A stretch of DNA of 64,000 bases from Rhizobium sp. CF080. GTDB lineage: Bacteria; Pseudomonadota; Alphaproteobacteria; Rhizobiales; Rhizobiaceae. The notes under the pieces are model-generated. The model did not search any database. It saw only the letters and a list, made by a program, of their open reading frames with translations, and was not told where the DNA came from. The translations under genes were made by a program, and so were the position numbers. The stretch is from the NCBI RefSeq assembly GCF_000282095.2, contig NZ_AKKC02000002.1:930001-994000 (forward strand). The letters run 5' to 3'. Below, in pieces: positions 35,565 to 44,209 of the stretch (position 1 is the stretch's first letter; each line of letters begins with the position of its first letter).

Positions 35565-38500
35565 GCGACCTTCTCCCGCGTGAGCATTTCGAGCTCGGCA
35601 TCGACCGCGTTGCGGCGGGGATGCCAGAGGCCGCGGCGAAGCGCGGAGCGAAACCGCTCGGCCATGAAGCGCGCACCTTCCGGGTTCTGGATCAGCAGGA
35701 AATCGCGGACGGAATCGTCGCCGAGATAAGCGTCGTAAGTTGCCTCGATCAGCGACTGGGGAATGGCATGGGTGGTCTCGGCAAAACCGATCAGCCGGTC
35801 GACCGTCTCCACCAGTTCGGCGGCGCCGCGCGGACCATGGCGCATCTGACCGGCGATGAAACGCGCGTTGACGGCGCGGGCGCGCACCACGCGGGTCACC
35901 GCTTCGGAGATCGAGCGGGCGCGGGGCTTTTGCGGATCGGTCGTGTCGAGCGCGATCACGTCCGCCTTGCCGCCGAGTGCTGCGACCGCCGCCGAAAATC
36001 CGCCGATGAAGGCGACATCGGCCGAGCCGTCCAGCAGGTCGCGGCCGGGATCGTCGCCGGTATGGACCAGAAGGTCGGCCGTCCCGATGCGGTTTGCGAA
36101 TTGGCCGGGCACATGGCTGGCGTCGCCTTCGGCACCGCCAAAGGCATGGCTCGTGGCGTCGAGATAGAGACGGCCGAGTTCTTCACGTTCCGTCCAGGCG
36201 CCATCCGCGAGCTTTTCCTCGATACCGGCGCCGTAGGTGCCGGGCGCGGAGCCAAATATGCGCGGCGGTACGTGTCCGAGCTTATCCGCTTCTTCCGCAA
36301 GAGGATTGTCGCCCGGCGCTTCCTCGCGGGCGGCGATGGCGCGCATGGCGGCGTCGAGCAAAGCGATGAGAGCCGGAAACATGTCGCGGAACAGGCCGGA
36401 AATCCTCAAGCTCACGTCGACGCGCGGGCGGCCGAGCGCTGCCGGCGGCAGGACTTCGATACCGGTGACACGGCCGGTCGCCATATCCTGAACCGGTCTT
36501 GCGCCCATCAGCGCCAGAACCTGGGCGACTTCTTCGCCGCCGCTACGCAGAGACGCGCTGCCCCAGAGATCGAAAACGAGGCTTTTCGGCCAGTCGCCGT
36601 GGTCCTGCAGGTAACGTCGCAGGATTTCGTTGGCCGCGCGTTTGCCGAGTTCGAAGGCAGTCGGGGTCGGCAGCGTGCGGGGATCGCTGGCGAAGAGGTT
36701 GCGGCCGGTCGGCATCACGTCGCGGCGGCCGCGCGCCGGGGCTCCGGATGGGCCGGGGCGAATATGTTTTCCGTCCAGCGCGTCGAGCAAAGCCTGGCGT
36801 TCAGTTTCGGCGCTTCGAACGCGAAGCGGATCGTCGTCGCCGGGCGCGACCTGCCCGAAGACGTGCTGGCCGTCCTTGATGGCGAAATCCTTGAGATCAC
36901 AGAGAAAGGCGTCGATGCGGGTGAGTGCCATATCCGGATCGTCATCATTTGAGACACCGGCCTCGCCGGCCAGCCCGGTATCGCGGGCGGTCTCGACGAT
37001 CAGCTTGGCCAGCCGGTCGCGGCGGCGGCGATCCAGCCCGTCGGCCTGGGCATATTCGTCCACCAGCAGTTCCAGCTTCTTCTGTTCGTCGGAAAGTCCG
37101 GCACCGGCCAGAACCGGCGGCAGATGGCCGATGGTGACGGCGGCAATCCGCCTTTTGCCGACCGCGGCCTCGCCCGGATTGGAGACGATGAAGGGATAGA
37201 TGACCGGCAGTCCACCGGTGACGATCTCGGGGAAGCAGCTTTTTGACAAAGCCACGGTCTTGCCCGGCAGCCATTCGAGCGTCCCGTGCGCGCCGACATG
37301 GACGATCGCATGGGCGTCGAGCGTCTTGCGCATCCATTGGCCAAACGCGATCAGCGCGTGGCGGGGAGGCAGGTCGGGGCTGTGGTAGTCGGCGCGGCGC
37401 TCGGAGTTTCGGCCGCGATCGGGCGCGAGTGCAACAGTGACATTGCCGAAGCTTGCGGCGCGGAACCGGAAAGCGCCGCCTTCCAGGTCTTCATCCAGCT
37501 CGGCTGCGCCCCAAGCCGCTTCTGCTGCGGCTACGGAGCTGTAGGCGGCGAGCGCATGGGTGGCGGATTTTGCACTCAGGTGATCGAGAAGATCACGGGA
37601 GTTCTCGGGAATATCCGAAACATCATAGCCGGCTACGGATAGCTCGCGCATCATCACGAGTACGCTTTGCGGAACGTCCAGACCGACGGCATAACCGGTG
37701 CGTCCCGGTGCGCTCGGATAGTCCGGCATCAGGATGACGATTCGGCGTTCGGCACGCGGCGCGGCTTTCAAGCGAAGGAAAGCGGCGATACGGTCGACGA
37801 CCTGTTCAACCCGGTCCGGTTCCGGCTGGTTGACGAGGTGCGCGGAATTGTCCCCCGCCTTGAAGGAAATCGCGCCGGCCAGGATGCGTCCGTCGAGCTC
37901 CGGCAGGACGACATGCATGGCGAGGTCGGCGGGGTTGAGGCCGCGCCGGTTTTCTGCCCAGCCTTCGCGCCGTGTGGTGGCGACGACGATCTGGAACACC
38001 GGCACGCCGGTGCGGTCGAAAATCGTTTCGCCGTTCTCGTCCGTGCCGCTGGCAAAGGCGGTGGTCGAAAGGATCGCCGTGGGCTTGAGATCCAAGATTG
38101 CCTGTTCGACGAAGGCGACGGCGTCGGCATCCTTCAGGCCGGAGACAAAGACGGGTACCGGCGCGAAGCCGCGGTTAGCCAGCGCCTCGAACAGTGCGTC
38201 GATCGGTGCGGCGTCATTAGCAAGCAGCATGGACCGGTAGAACAGGATCGGCAGGCGCGGTGCATCCGGTGCAAGGCCGCCAAGAAGGTCATCGGCCTCG
38301 ACGATGCCCGTTCCCGGCTTGTAGCAGCCGGCCTTCGGCATTGGTGCTGCCTGTGGCAGAGGTTCCGTTCCACCCTCGGCCAGGGCCGTCAGCAATTTTG
38401 CGAGGAGCCGCATATTGTCCGGCCCGCCTTCGCGGAAGCAGGACAGAAGGCCGGCGAGCTGGTTTTCCGAGACCGTGGAGGCCGCGGCGAGCCGCTCGTC

Positions 38501-39070
38501 GCGGATGCTGCATTCGCCGGGCAGCAGCGCCAGCATGATCTTCTTCGAGCGCGCCAGTCGCGAAAGTTCCTCGACGCCGTAGGACCAGCGGTCATAGCCG
38601 CCGAGGATGCGTACGAGGATAACTTTGGCATGCGCCGCCGTCTTCTCGATCCACAGGTCCACCGACATGGGGTGGCGGAGATCGGAGAGGTTGGTGAGGC
38701 GGATAGTTGGAGGAATGGGGGGACTAAGCTTGCCCGAGTTGTGTTCGGAGGGGCCACCCCCCTCTGGCCTGCCGGCCATCTCCCCCTCAGGGGGGGAGAT
38801 CGAATCGTGGCTAGGCCTCGCGTCACTCCGGCGTTGGCTTTTGAGGGAGGCGGGTGCATCTTGCCAATCTCCCCCCTTGAGGGGGAGATGGCCGGCAGGC
38901 CAGAGGGGGGTATCGCTCCCGCCGCCTGCAGGCTTATTCCACACGGCAGCAATGCCGTTCAGGTCGCTGCCGGAAAAGGACAGCACCACCACATCGGCCG
39001 GCGACTGGTTGAGGTCGACCGGTTCGATCAGGTCGTCGAGCGACGACGATGTGGTGGCGAGTATATGCAT
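35561..39070 (-). CDS. cobN: Cobaltochelatase large subunit CobN with in-frame repeat insertion
   Basis: CobN is the large subunit of the ATP-dependent aerobic cobaltochelatase, which works with CobS and CobT (not in this window) to insert cobalt into hydrogenobyrinic acid a,c-diamide. The 1169-residue protein shows typical CobN segments: RLTNLSDLRHPMSVDLWIEK, VHVGAHGTLEWLPGKTVALS, PFIVSNPGEAAVGKRR and VFDLWGSASLRSGGEEVAQV. Residues about 54-105 are encoded by a palindromic repeat inserted in frame; this part is rich in P, G, S and R and has no match to the CobN pattern. The protein is somewhat shorter than the roughly 1270 residues I recall for classical CobN. The gene lies 30 nt after cobW and overlaps cobG by 4 nt. 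Confidence 0.93.
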   Translation of the reverse strand: MHILATTSSSLDDLIEPVDLNQSPADVVVLSFSGSDLNGIAAVWNKPAGGGSDTPLWPAGHLPLKGGDWQDAPASLKSQRRSDARPSHDSISPPEGEMAGRPEGGGPSEHNSGKLSPPIPPTIRLTNLSDLRHPMSVDLWIEKTAAHAKVILVRILGGYDRWSYGVEELSRLARSKKIMLALLPGECSIRDERLAAASTVSENQLAGLLSCFREGGPDNMRLLAKLLTALAEGGTEPLPQAAPMPKAGCYKPGTGIVEADDLLGGLAPDAPRLPILFYRSMLLANDAAPIDALFEALANRGFAPVPVFVSGLKDADAVAFVEQAILDLKPTAILSTTAFASGTDENGETIFDRTGVPVFQIVVATTRREGWAENRRGLNPADLAMHVVLPELDGRILAGAISFKAGDNSAHLVNQPEPDRVEQVVDRIAAFLRLKAAPRAERRIVILMPDYPSAPGRTGYAVGLDVPQSVLVMMRELSVAGYDVSDIPENSRDLLDHLSAKSATHALAAYSSVAAAEAAWGAAELDEDLEGGAFRFRAASFGNVTVALAPDRGRNSERRADYHSPDLPPRHALIAFGQWMRKTLDAHAIVHVGAHGTLEWLPGKTVALSKSCFPEIVTGGLPVIYPFIVSNPGEAAVGKRRIAAVTIGHLPPVLAGAGLSDEQKKLELLVDEYAQADGLDRRRRDRLAKLIVETARDTGLAGEAGVSNDDDPDMALTRIDAFLCDLKDFAIKDGQHVFGQVAPGDDDPLRVRSAETERQALLDALDGKHIRPGPSGAPARGRRDVMPTGRNLFASDPRTLPTPTAFELGKRAANEILRRYLQDHGDWPKSLVFDLWGSASLRSGGEEVAQVLALMGARPVQDMATGRVTGIEVLPPAALGRPRVDVSLRISGLFRDMFPALIALLDAAMRAIAAREEAPGDNPLAEEADKLGHVPPRIFGSAPGTYGAGIEEKLADGAWTEREELGRLYLDATSHAFGGAEGDASHVPGQFANRIGTADLLVHTGDDPGRDLLDGSADVAFIGGFSAAVAALGGKADVIALDTTDPQKPRARSISEAVTRVVRARAVNARFIAGQMRHGPRGAAELVETVDRLIGFAETTHAIPQSLIEATYDAYLGDDSVRDFLLIQNPEGARFMAERFRSALRRGLWHPRRNAVDAELEMLTREKVA
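38757..38910. repeat. Palindromic mosaic repeat inserted in frame in cobN
   Basis: A perfect 30-nt inverted repeat has arms at 38757-38786 and 38881-38910, each running from six C/G residues through TGGCCTGCCGGCCA to a run of five. The inner ends form two further hairpins (38779-38801 and 38866-38889) built on ATCTCCCCC and GGGGGAGAT. The 94-nt spacer is not repetitive. The architecture resembles the mosaic palindromic elements (RIME-like) of Rhizobiaceae, but here it sits inside a coding region and keeps the frame open. Confidence 0.88.
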
Positions 39071-39100
39071 CCTTTTCTCAGACTGCTTCCTATGACCCCG

Positions 39101-40138
39101 TCAGGCGGCCAGCATCCTTTCGATCGCTGCGCGATCGATGCCCTTTTCGCCGATCACGACGAGGCGGCTTGCCCGCGCTTCGCCCGGCGCCCAGGCGCGG
39201 TCGAAATAATGGTTCACGCGCGATCCTACCGCCTGAACCTGCAGGCGCATCGGCTTGTTCGCGACTTCCACAAAGCCTTTTATGCGCAGCACGTTTTCCG
39301 CTTCCGCCGTCGCCGAGATACGGGCGGCCAGGCTTTCGGCATCGGTCACTGCGGCCAAGTCGACGACGAAACTGTCGAAATCGTCGTGATCGTGGTCGAG
39401 TTCGTCGTCATGATGGGTCTTGCGGTTTTCGATATCGTCCTCAACGGCGAGGCCGAGACCGATCAGCACGGCCGGGTCGATGGCGCCATTGGCGGCCGAG
39501 ACGATCTTGACGGCCCGCGGCAGATGTGCGGCGACGCGGTCCCTGGCGATTGCCAGCCCGCCGGCATCGAGAAGGTCGCTCTTGGTCAGCACGATCATGT
39601 CGGCGCAGGCCACCTGGTCCTCGAACACTTCCTCGACCGGATCGTCGTGGTCGATCGAGCCGTCCGCCTGGCGTTGGGCTTCGAGCGCTTCATGGTCATC
39701 GGCAACGCGGCCCTCGGCGAGCGCCAGCCCGTCGACCACGGCAATCACTGCGTCAACCGTCACGCGTGCCTTGACGTCCGGCCATTGGAAGGCCTGGACG
39801 AGCGGCTTCGGCAGGGCGAGGCCGGAGGTTTCGATGAGGATATGGTCGACGCGCGGTTCGATGGCGAGGATCTGGTCGATCGCCGGCACGAAATCGTCCG
39901 CCACGGTGCAGCAGATGCAGCCGTTGGCAAGCTCGATGATGTTGTCTTCCGGGCAGCTTTCGATGCCGCAGCCTTTCAGCACCTCGCCGTCGATGCCGAC
40001 ATCGCCGAATTCGTTGACGATGATCGCCAGCCGCTTGCCCTTGAGGTTCTCAATCAGGTTTCGGATCAGCGTGGTCTTGCCGGCTCCCAGAAACCCGGTA
40101 ACGACGGTGCAGGGAACGCGGTCGAACGAAACGCTCAT
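39101..40138 (-). CDS. cobW: CobW family GTP-binding metal chaperone
   Basis: A 345-residue G3E GTPase thought to deliver cobalt to cobaltochelatase. The P-loop is TGFLGAGKTTLIRNLIENL, the metal site is NGCICCTVADDF (CxCC), the guanine-recognition motif is VLTKSDLL, and a histidine- and aspartate-rich loop (HHDDELDHDHDDFD) follows at about residue 245. I chose the ATG at 40138, which overlaps the DUF1636 stop by 4 nt and leaves only five residues before the P-loop strand; a longer frame is out of phase with DUF1636. It is followed by cobN. Confidence 0.94.
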   Translation of the reverse strand: MSVSFDRVPCTVVTGFLGAGKTTLIRNLIENLKGKRLAIIVNEFGDVGIDGEVLKGCGIESCPEDNIIELANGCICCTVADDFVPAIDQILAIEPRVDHILIETSGLALPKPLVQAFQWPDVKARVTVDAVIAVVDGLALAEGRVADDHEALEAQRQADGSIDHDDPVEEVFEDQVACADMIVLTKSDLLDAGGLAIARDRVAAHLPRAVKIVSAANGAIDPAVLIGLGLAVEDDIENRKTHHDDELDHDHDDFDSFVVDLAAVTDAESLAARISATAEAENVLRIKGFVEVANKPMRLQVQAVGSRVNHYFDRAWAPGEARASRLVVIGEKGIDRAAIERMLAA

Positions 40139-40545
40139 GATGGCATGTCCTCGTGGTGATGAAAGGGTGGAATACGGGCCGTCATGCCCTTGCCGCGCAG
40201 GCAGGTCGGGCGGCCGCGAAGGGGAAGGAAACCGCGCTCGTCCTCGGCCAGCATCATCGCTCCGGTGACGATGTCCTCGACATTGTCGAGCGACAGATGC
40301 CCGAAGACATAGGACCAGCCGCTCTTGTGGTTGAAGGCGGCGCTCGGGCTCTTTTCGCAATTGGCGAGGCAGGTGACCGGCTTGACGGCGAGCGGCTTGC
40401 CGGCGGCCGCTTCGCGTAGCGCCGCGATCAGGGCGATGCCCGGCCGGATTTCGCCGTCGGAGGCGTCACGGCAATTCGTGCAGACGAAAATCGTCACATC
40501 TGCCGGGCCGGCGGTCGCCGGATCATCTGGTCGGTGGTCACTCAT
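40135..40545 (-). CDS. DUF1636 domain protein (cysteine-containing, cobalamin locus)
   Basis: A 136-residue protein of the DUF1636 family, usually found next to cobW. Four cysteines (VFVCTNCRDA-like CTNC near residue 23 and TCLANCEKSP near 60) are spaced as in thioredoxin-like 2Fe-2S ferredoxins, so a metal or iron-sulfur role is likely. The C-terminus ends in FHHHEDMPS, which adds histidines. It is the first gene of the DUF1636-cobW-cobN-cobGHIJ operon and lies 120 nt downstream of a cobalamin riboswitch. Confidence 0.82.
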   Translation of the reverse strand: MSDHRPDDPATAGPADVTIFVCTNCRDASDGEIRPGIALIAALREAAAGKPLAVKPVTCLANCEKSPSAAFNHKSGWSYVFGHLSLDNVEDIVTGAMMLAEDERGFLPLRGRPTCLRGKGMTARIPPFHHHEDMPS

Positions 40546-40665
40546 CGGTCAGCCGCGTTCCCGCCGGGGTCGAAAAATCGGGGCGCGGAGCAGAGGGCCA
40601 AAACCGCCTGCGGTGATCGAGAAACTTCCTCCGGAGCACCCCGCCCGGTGAAGCAAAATTATCGG

Positions 40666-40843
40666 ACGGCAGGTCTCCTGGCTCGCGGGTCGTCGCCATT
40701 TGCCTGCCTTCCCGGATTTCTCCAGTGGCCTCTCGGCAAACGGCTCGCCGCCTACAGTTGCGGGGGCAGCCGCGGCATTGATCCTTGGGAAAGGATCGCA
40801 CCGCATTCTCTCTTAGCCCTCCCCGTTGCCGGAAAGGGACCAT
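40666..40843 (-). promoter_or_regulatory. Cobalamin riboswitch controlling the DUF1636-cobW-cobN operon
   Basis: Read on the minus strand, this segment has the hallmarks of an AdoCbl riboswitch in order: GAATGCGGTGCGA, GGCTGCCCCCGCAACTGTA, the B12-box GCCACTGG followed by GAAATCCGGGAAGGC, and the closing CGCGAGCCAGGAGACCTGCC. It lies between the promoter side and the DUF1636 start 120 nt downstream. High adenosylcobalamin should switch off the long cob operon. Boundaries are approximate. Confidence 0.93.
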
Positions 40844-40936
40844 CTCGTTTCAAGTAAGCCCGGTCGCACACCCATGTCAATGCGTCGCAAAGGCGATTGC
40901 CGTGAGGCTGAATTCGTCTATAGTGACCCAGCCTAT

Positions 40937-41117
40937 GGTGCCCGGAAGGGTTTTAGAGGGAATGCGGTGCGACGAATTCTATCGTTTAACCCGCGGCTGC
41001 CCCCGCAACTGTAAGCGGAAAGTCTTTGCCCAAAACGGCCGTTCGGCCGTCAAGCCACTGGAGAAATCCGGGAAGGCGGGTAAAGGCGTCCGATCCGCGA
41101 GCCAGGAGACCTGCCAG
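40937..41117 (+). promoter_or_regulatory. Cobalamin riboswitch controlling cbtB-cbtA-cobO-cobQ
   Basis: The plus strand carries the same set of conserved blocks: GGGAATGCGGTGCGACG, GGCTGCCCCCGCAACTGTAA, GCCACTGG with GAAATCCGGGAAGGC, and CGCGAGCCAGGAGACCTGCC. It ends 54 nt before cbtB. It is a second, divergent copy facing away from the one at 40666-40843, and the two are separated by about 93 nt that must hold both promoters. A small variable hairpin (AACGGCCGTTCGGCCGTC) sits just before the B12-box. Confidence 0.93.
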
Positions 41118-41170
41118 AGGCGGCAAAGAACGTAGAATGGCCCTCGGGTGGAGGGCGAAAGGACGAGACC

Positions 41171-41347
41171 ATGGTACTGAATTCTGCTGCAGCTGCAGTC
41201 AGCATTTCCGCTTCGAAGATCATTCCCCTCAGCATGACGGCCCTGCTCGGCCTGTTCATCGTCGGCTTTGTCGGCTTCTCGCATCTGGAAGTCGTCCACA
41301 ATGCCGCGCATGACACGCGCCACTCGCTCGCCTTCCCCTGCCACTGA
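41171..41347 (+). CDS. cbtB: CbtB, small subunit of putative cobalt transporter
   Basis: A 58-residue protein with one membrane helix (MTALLGLFIVGFVGFSHLEV) and the diagnostic C-terminal metal motif HNAAHDTRHSLAFPCH. CbtB with CbtA is a predicted cobalt importer found under cobalamin riboswitches. AGGA lies about 8 nt before the ATG. The stop is 13 nt before cbtA. The gene is short and easily missed, but the His-rich tail and position leave little doubt. Confidence 0.93.
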   Translation: MVLNSAAAAVSISASKIIPLSMTALLGLFIVGFVGFSHLEVVHNAAHDTRHSLAFPCH

Positions 41348-41360
41348 GGAGATCCCCTAC

Positions 41361-42125
41361 ATGTCGCTGTTTCGTAACATCGTCTTCACGGCGGTGATCG
41401 CCGGGCTTTTGTCCGGATTGCTGCTCACCGTAATGCAGAGCTTCTCCACTGTGCCGCTGATCCTGCAGGCGGAAGTATTCGAAAATGCTGCACCCGAGGC
41501 GGGCCATAGTCATGGCGCCGCGCCCTCGGCACCCGGCGCCGCGGCACCTGCTGCCGATCACCACCATGAGGAAGAGGCCTGGGCGCCTGCTGACGGCTTC
41601 GAGCGCTTCATCTATACGCTCGCCGCAGACATGCTGTCCGGCATCGGTTTTGCCCTCGTCCTCATCGCCGTTTCGGAAGCCTTCGGCGGCTTCAAGGGCT
41701 GGCGCAGCGGCCTTATGTTCGGTATTGCCGGCTTCCTCACCGTCATCCTCGCGCCGGGCCTCGGCCTGCCGCCGGAACTGCCCGGCATGCCGGCTGCCGA
41801 ACTCGGACCGCGCCAGATCTGGTGGGTCTCGACGGCTGTCTGTACTGCAATCGGCCTCGGCCTTCTCGTCTATACGCGCTCGGCCGTGTTCGCTGCGCTG
41901 GCTATCGTGCTGCTGATCGCTCCGCATCTCGTCGGCGCGCCGCTGCCGCCCAGCCATGAAACCGCGGTTCCGATGGATCTCTATGCCCGCTTCGTCAACG
42001 CGGTCTATGCCACCAACCTGGTGTTCTGGGCCGTTCTCGGCGCGCTTACCGGAGTGATCCGCGAAAGATTCCGGGCTGGCGAGGAAGTTTCTGCCGGGAC
42101 CCCGGCGAGGCTTGCTTCCCGGTGA
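41361..42125 (+). CDS. cbtA: CbtA, membrane subunit of putative cobalt transporter
   Basis: A 254-residue membrane protein with five predicted hydrophobic segments. After the first (IVFTAVIAGLLSGLLLTVMQ) comes a periplasmic-type loop with histidines (AGHSHGAAPS and ADHHHEEEAW) suited to metal capture. The conserved EAFGGFKGWRSGLMFGIAGF and LAPGLGLPPELPGM match CbtA. I chose the ATG at 41361, directly after cbtB; longer frames overlap cbtB. It overlaps the cobO start in a GTGA arrangement. Predicted function is cobalt uptake for the pathway; this is the accepted view of the family, not shown by sequence. Confidence 0.92.
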   Translation: MSLFRNIVFTAVIAGLLSGLLLTVMQSFSTVPLILQAEVFENAAPEAGHSHGAAPSAPGAAAPAADHHHEEEAWAPADGFERFIYTLAADMLSGIGFALVLIAVSEAFGGFKGWRSGLMFGIAGFLTVILAPGLGLPPELPGMPAAELGPRQIWWVSTAVCTAIGLGLLVYTRSAVFAALAIVLLIAPHLVGAPLPPSHETAVPMDLYARFVNAVYATNLVFWAVLGALTGVIRERFRAGEEVSAGTPARLASR

Positions 42126-42736
42126 AGGAGATCGACGAGGCCGCAGCCGAGCGCCATCGCGCCAAGATGGCGAACCGCAAGGCGGTGCAGGATGCGGAAG
42201 TGGCGGAGAAGACCCAGGAAAAGGGTCTTCTCATCGTCCATACCGGATCCGGCAAGGGCAAATCCACCGCCGCCTTCGGCCTGGCGCTGCGCATGCTCGG
42301 CAACAATCGCCGGGTCGGCGTGGTGCAGTTCATCAAGGGCGCCTGGTCGACCGGGGAGCAGCCGGCGCTTGCCGTCTTCGGCGATCGCGTCGTCTGGCAC
42401 ACGATGGGCGAGGGTTTCACCTGGGAAACTCAGGACCTGAAGCGGGATGTCGCCGCGGCGGAAAAGGCCTGGGAAAAGGCGCTCGAGCTGATGGCGGACG
42501 AGACGATCGGGCTCGTCATCCTCGACGAACTCAACATCGCGCTGCGTTATGACTACCTCGACCTCGATAACATCGTCTCGGCGCTCCAGGCGCGGCGACC
42601 GGATCTGCATGTGGTCGTTACCGGCCGCAATGCCAAGCCTGCGCTGATCGAGGCGGCCGACATGGTCACCGAGATGACGCTGGTCAAGCATCACTTCAAG
42701 GCGGGCGTGAAGGCCCAGGCCGGCATCGAGTTTTAA
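42122..42736 (+). CDS. cobO: Cob(I)yrinic acid a,c-diamide adenosyltransferase (CobO)
   Basis: CobO transfers the adenosyl group from ATP to the cobalt of cobyrinic acid a,c-diamide. The 204-residue protein has the CobA/BtuR-type P-loop GLLIVHTGSGKGKSTAAFGL, VVQFIKGAWSTGE, and LVILDELNIALRYDYLD. It starts with GTG inside the cbtA stop. It is followed after 3 nt by cobQ. Confidence 0.95.
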   Translation: MKEIDEAAAERHRAKMANRKAVQDAEVAEKTQEKGLLIVHTGSGKGKSTAAFGLALRMLGNNRRVGVVQFIKGAWSTGEQPALAVFGDRVVWHTMGEGFTWETQDLKRDVAAAEKAWEKALELMADETIGLVILDELNIALRYDYLDLDNIVSALQARRPDLHVVVTGRNAKPALIEAADMVTEMTLVKHHFKAGVKAQAGIEF

Positions 42737-42739
42737 GCG

Positions 42740-44209
42740 ATGGCCGGGATCAAGCCAGCTCGGGCGCTGATGTTTCAGGGAACGGGCTCGGATGTGGGCA
42801 AGTCGTTGGTCGTGGCCGGGCTTGCCCGCGCCTTTACGCTGCGTGGCCTGAAGATCCTGCCGTTCAAACCGCAGAACATGTCGAACAATGCGGCGGTCAC
42901 CGCGGACGGCGGCGAGATCGGCCGGGCGCAGGCGCTGCAGGCCCGCGCCGCCGGGGTGCCGCTCAGCGTCCATATGAACCCGGTACTTCTGAAGCCGCAG
43001 AGCGAGGTCGGCGCGCAGGTGGTGGTTCAGGGCAAGGTCGAAGGCAATGCCAAGGCTGTCGAATACCAGAACCTGAAACTGACACTGATGCCGCGAGTTC
43101 TGGAAAGCTTCGAAATCCTCCGCAACCAAGCCAATCTGGTTCTGGTCGAGGGCGCCGGGAGCGCTTCGGAAATCAATCTGCGTCGGAACGACATCGCCAA
43201 TATGGGGTTTGCGCGGGCCGCAGACGTGCCGGTGGTGCTGATCGGCGATATCGATCGCGGCGGGGTGATCGCCAGCCTTGCCGGGACCAGGCTGGTGCTC
43301 GATCCCGAAGATGCGGCGATGATCCGGGGTTTTATCGTCAATCGTTTTCGGGGCGACCCGGCCTTGTTCGCAGACGGCATGCGTATAATCGGGGATCTGA
43401 CCGGATGGCAGTCGATCGGACTGTTGCCGCATTTTGCCGATGCGGCCCGGCTGCCGGCCGAAGATGCGCTCGGCCTCAATGCGCCTTCGGTGCGGAAGGC
43501 TGGTGCGAAGATTAAGATCGCGGTGCCGATCCTGCCGCATATCTCCAATTTCGACGATCTCGATCCGTTGGAAGCGGAGCCTGATGTCGATCTGATCCGC
43601 GTGAGGCCGGGGCGGGTCATTCCCGGCGATTGCGATCTCGTGCTGCTGGTTGGTTCGAAGGCGACGATATCCGATCTGCGGGCGCTGAAGGCGGCCGGTT
43701 TCGACGTCGATATCGCCGCGCATGTCCGCCGTGGCGGTCGGGTGCTCGGCCTCTGCGGCGGGTATCAGATGCTTGGAAAAACCATTTCCGATCCGGACGG
43801 AACCGAAGGGCCGCCCGGCTCGATCGAAGGCTTGGGCTTGCTGGATGTCGAGACGGTTCTTTCCGGCGATAAACGGCTGGAAGCCGTCTCGGGCGAGAGT
43901 TTCGACGGAATTTCTCTATCCGGTTATGAAATGCATATCGGGCGTACGTCTGGCGCGGATTGCCAGTACCCGTTCTCAATCGTCGGCCGCAACCCGGAAG
44001 GGGCGATATCGGCGGATGGCCGCGTCTGGGGCACCTATCTTCATGGCTTGTTCTCAGACGACCGGCAGCGGTCGGCCTGGTTGACGCGGCTGGGAGGCTC
44101 TGCATCGGGCCTCGACTATGAAGCGGGCGTCGACGCGGTGCTGGACCGGCTGGCCGCCCATATGGAAAAGCACCTCGATCTTGACGGGCTGCTCAAACTT
44201 GCCAGATGA
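42740..44209 (+). CDS. cobQ: Cobyric acid synthase (CobQ)
   Basis: CobQ amidates side chains b, d, e and g of adenosylcobyrinic acid a,c-diamide, using glutamine and ATP. The 489-residue protein has the N-terminal synthetase domain with [19 protein letters not shown] and [20 protein letters not shown], and a C-terminal class I amidotransferase domain with the cysteine in [14 protein letters not shown] and the histidine in [11 protein letters not shown]. The last 17 nt overlap the end of cobD on the other strand. Confidence 0.96.
   Translation: MAGIKPARALMFQGTGSDVGKSLVVAGLARAFTLRGLKILPFKPQNMSNNAAVTADGGEIGRAQALQARAAGVPLSVHMNPVLLKPQSEVGAQVVVQGKVEGNAKAVEYQNLKLTLMPRVLESFEILRNQANLVLVEGAGSASEINLRRNDIANMGFARAADVPVVLIGDIDRGGVIASLAGTRLVLDPEDAAMIRGFIVNRFRGDPALFADGMRIIGDLTGWQSIGLLPHFADAARLPAEDALGLNAPSVRKAGAKIKIAVPILPHISNFDDLDPLEAEPDVDLIRVRPGRVIPGDCDLVLLVGSKATISDLRALKAAGFDVDIAAHVRRGGRVLGLCGGYQMLGKTISDPDGTEGPPGSIEGLGLLDVETVLSGDKRLEAVSGESFDGISLSGYEMHIGRTSGADCQYPFSIVGRNPEGAISADGRVWGTYLHGLFSDDRQRSAWLTRLGGSASGLDYEAGVDAVLDRLAAHMEKHLDLDGLLKLAR

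Noticed and set aside
38757-38910. CRISPR-like or transposon-end reading of the palindromic repeat
   Set aside because: There are only two inverted arms, no repeated spacers, no target duplication and no transposase.
37667-40159. An 830-codon open plus-strand frame across cobN and cobW
   Set aside because: It is antisense to cobN and cobW, whose motifs are clear; the length comes from GC-rich codon bias.
42005-43723. A 572-codon minus-strand frame across cbtA, cobO and cobQ
   Set aside because: Antisense to three recognised genes and rich in R, H, D and Q without domain-like patterns.
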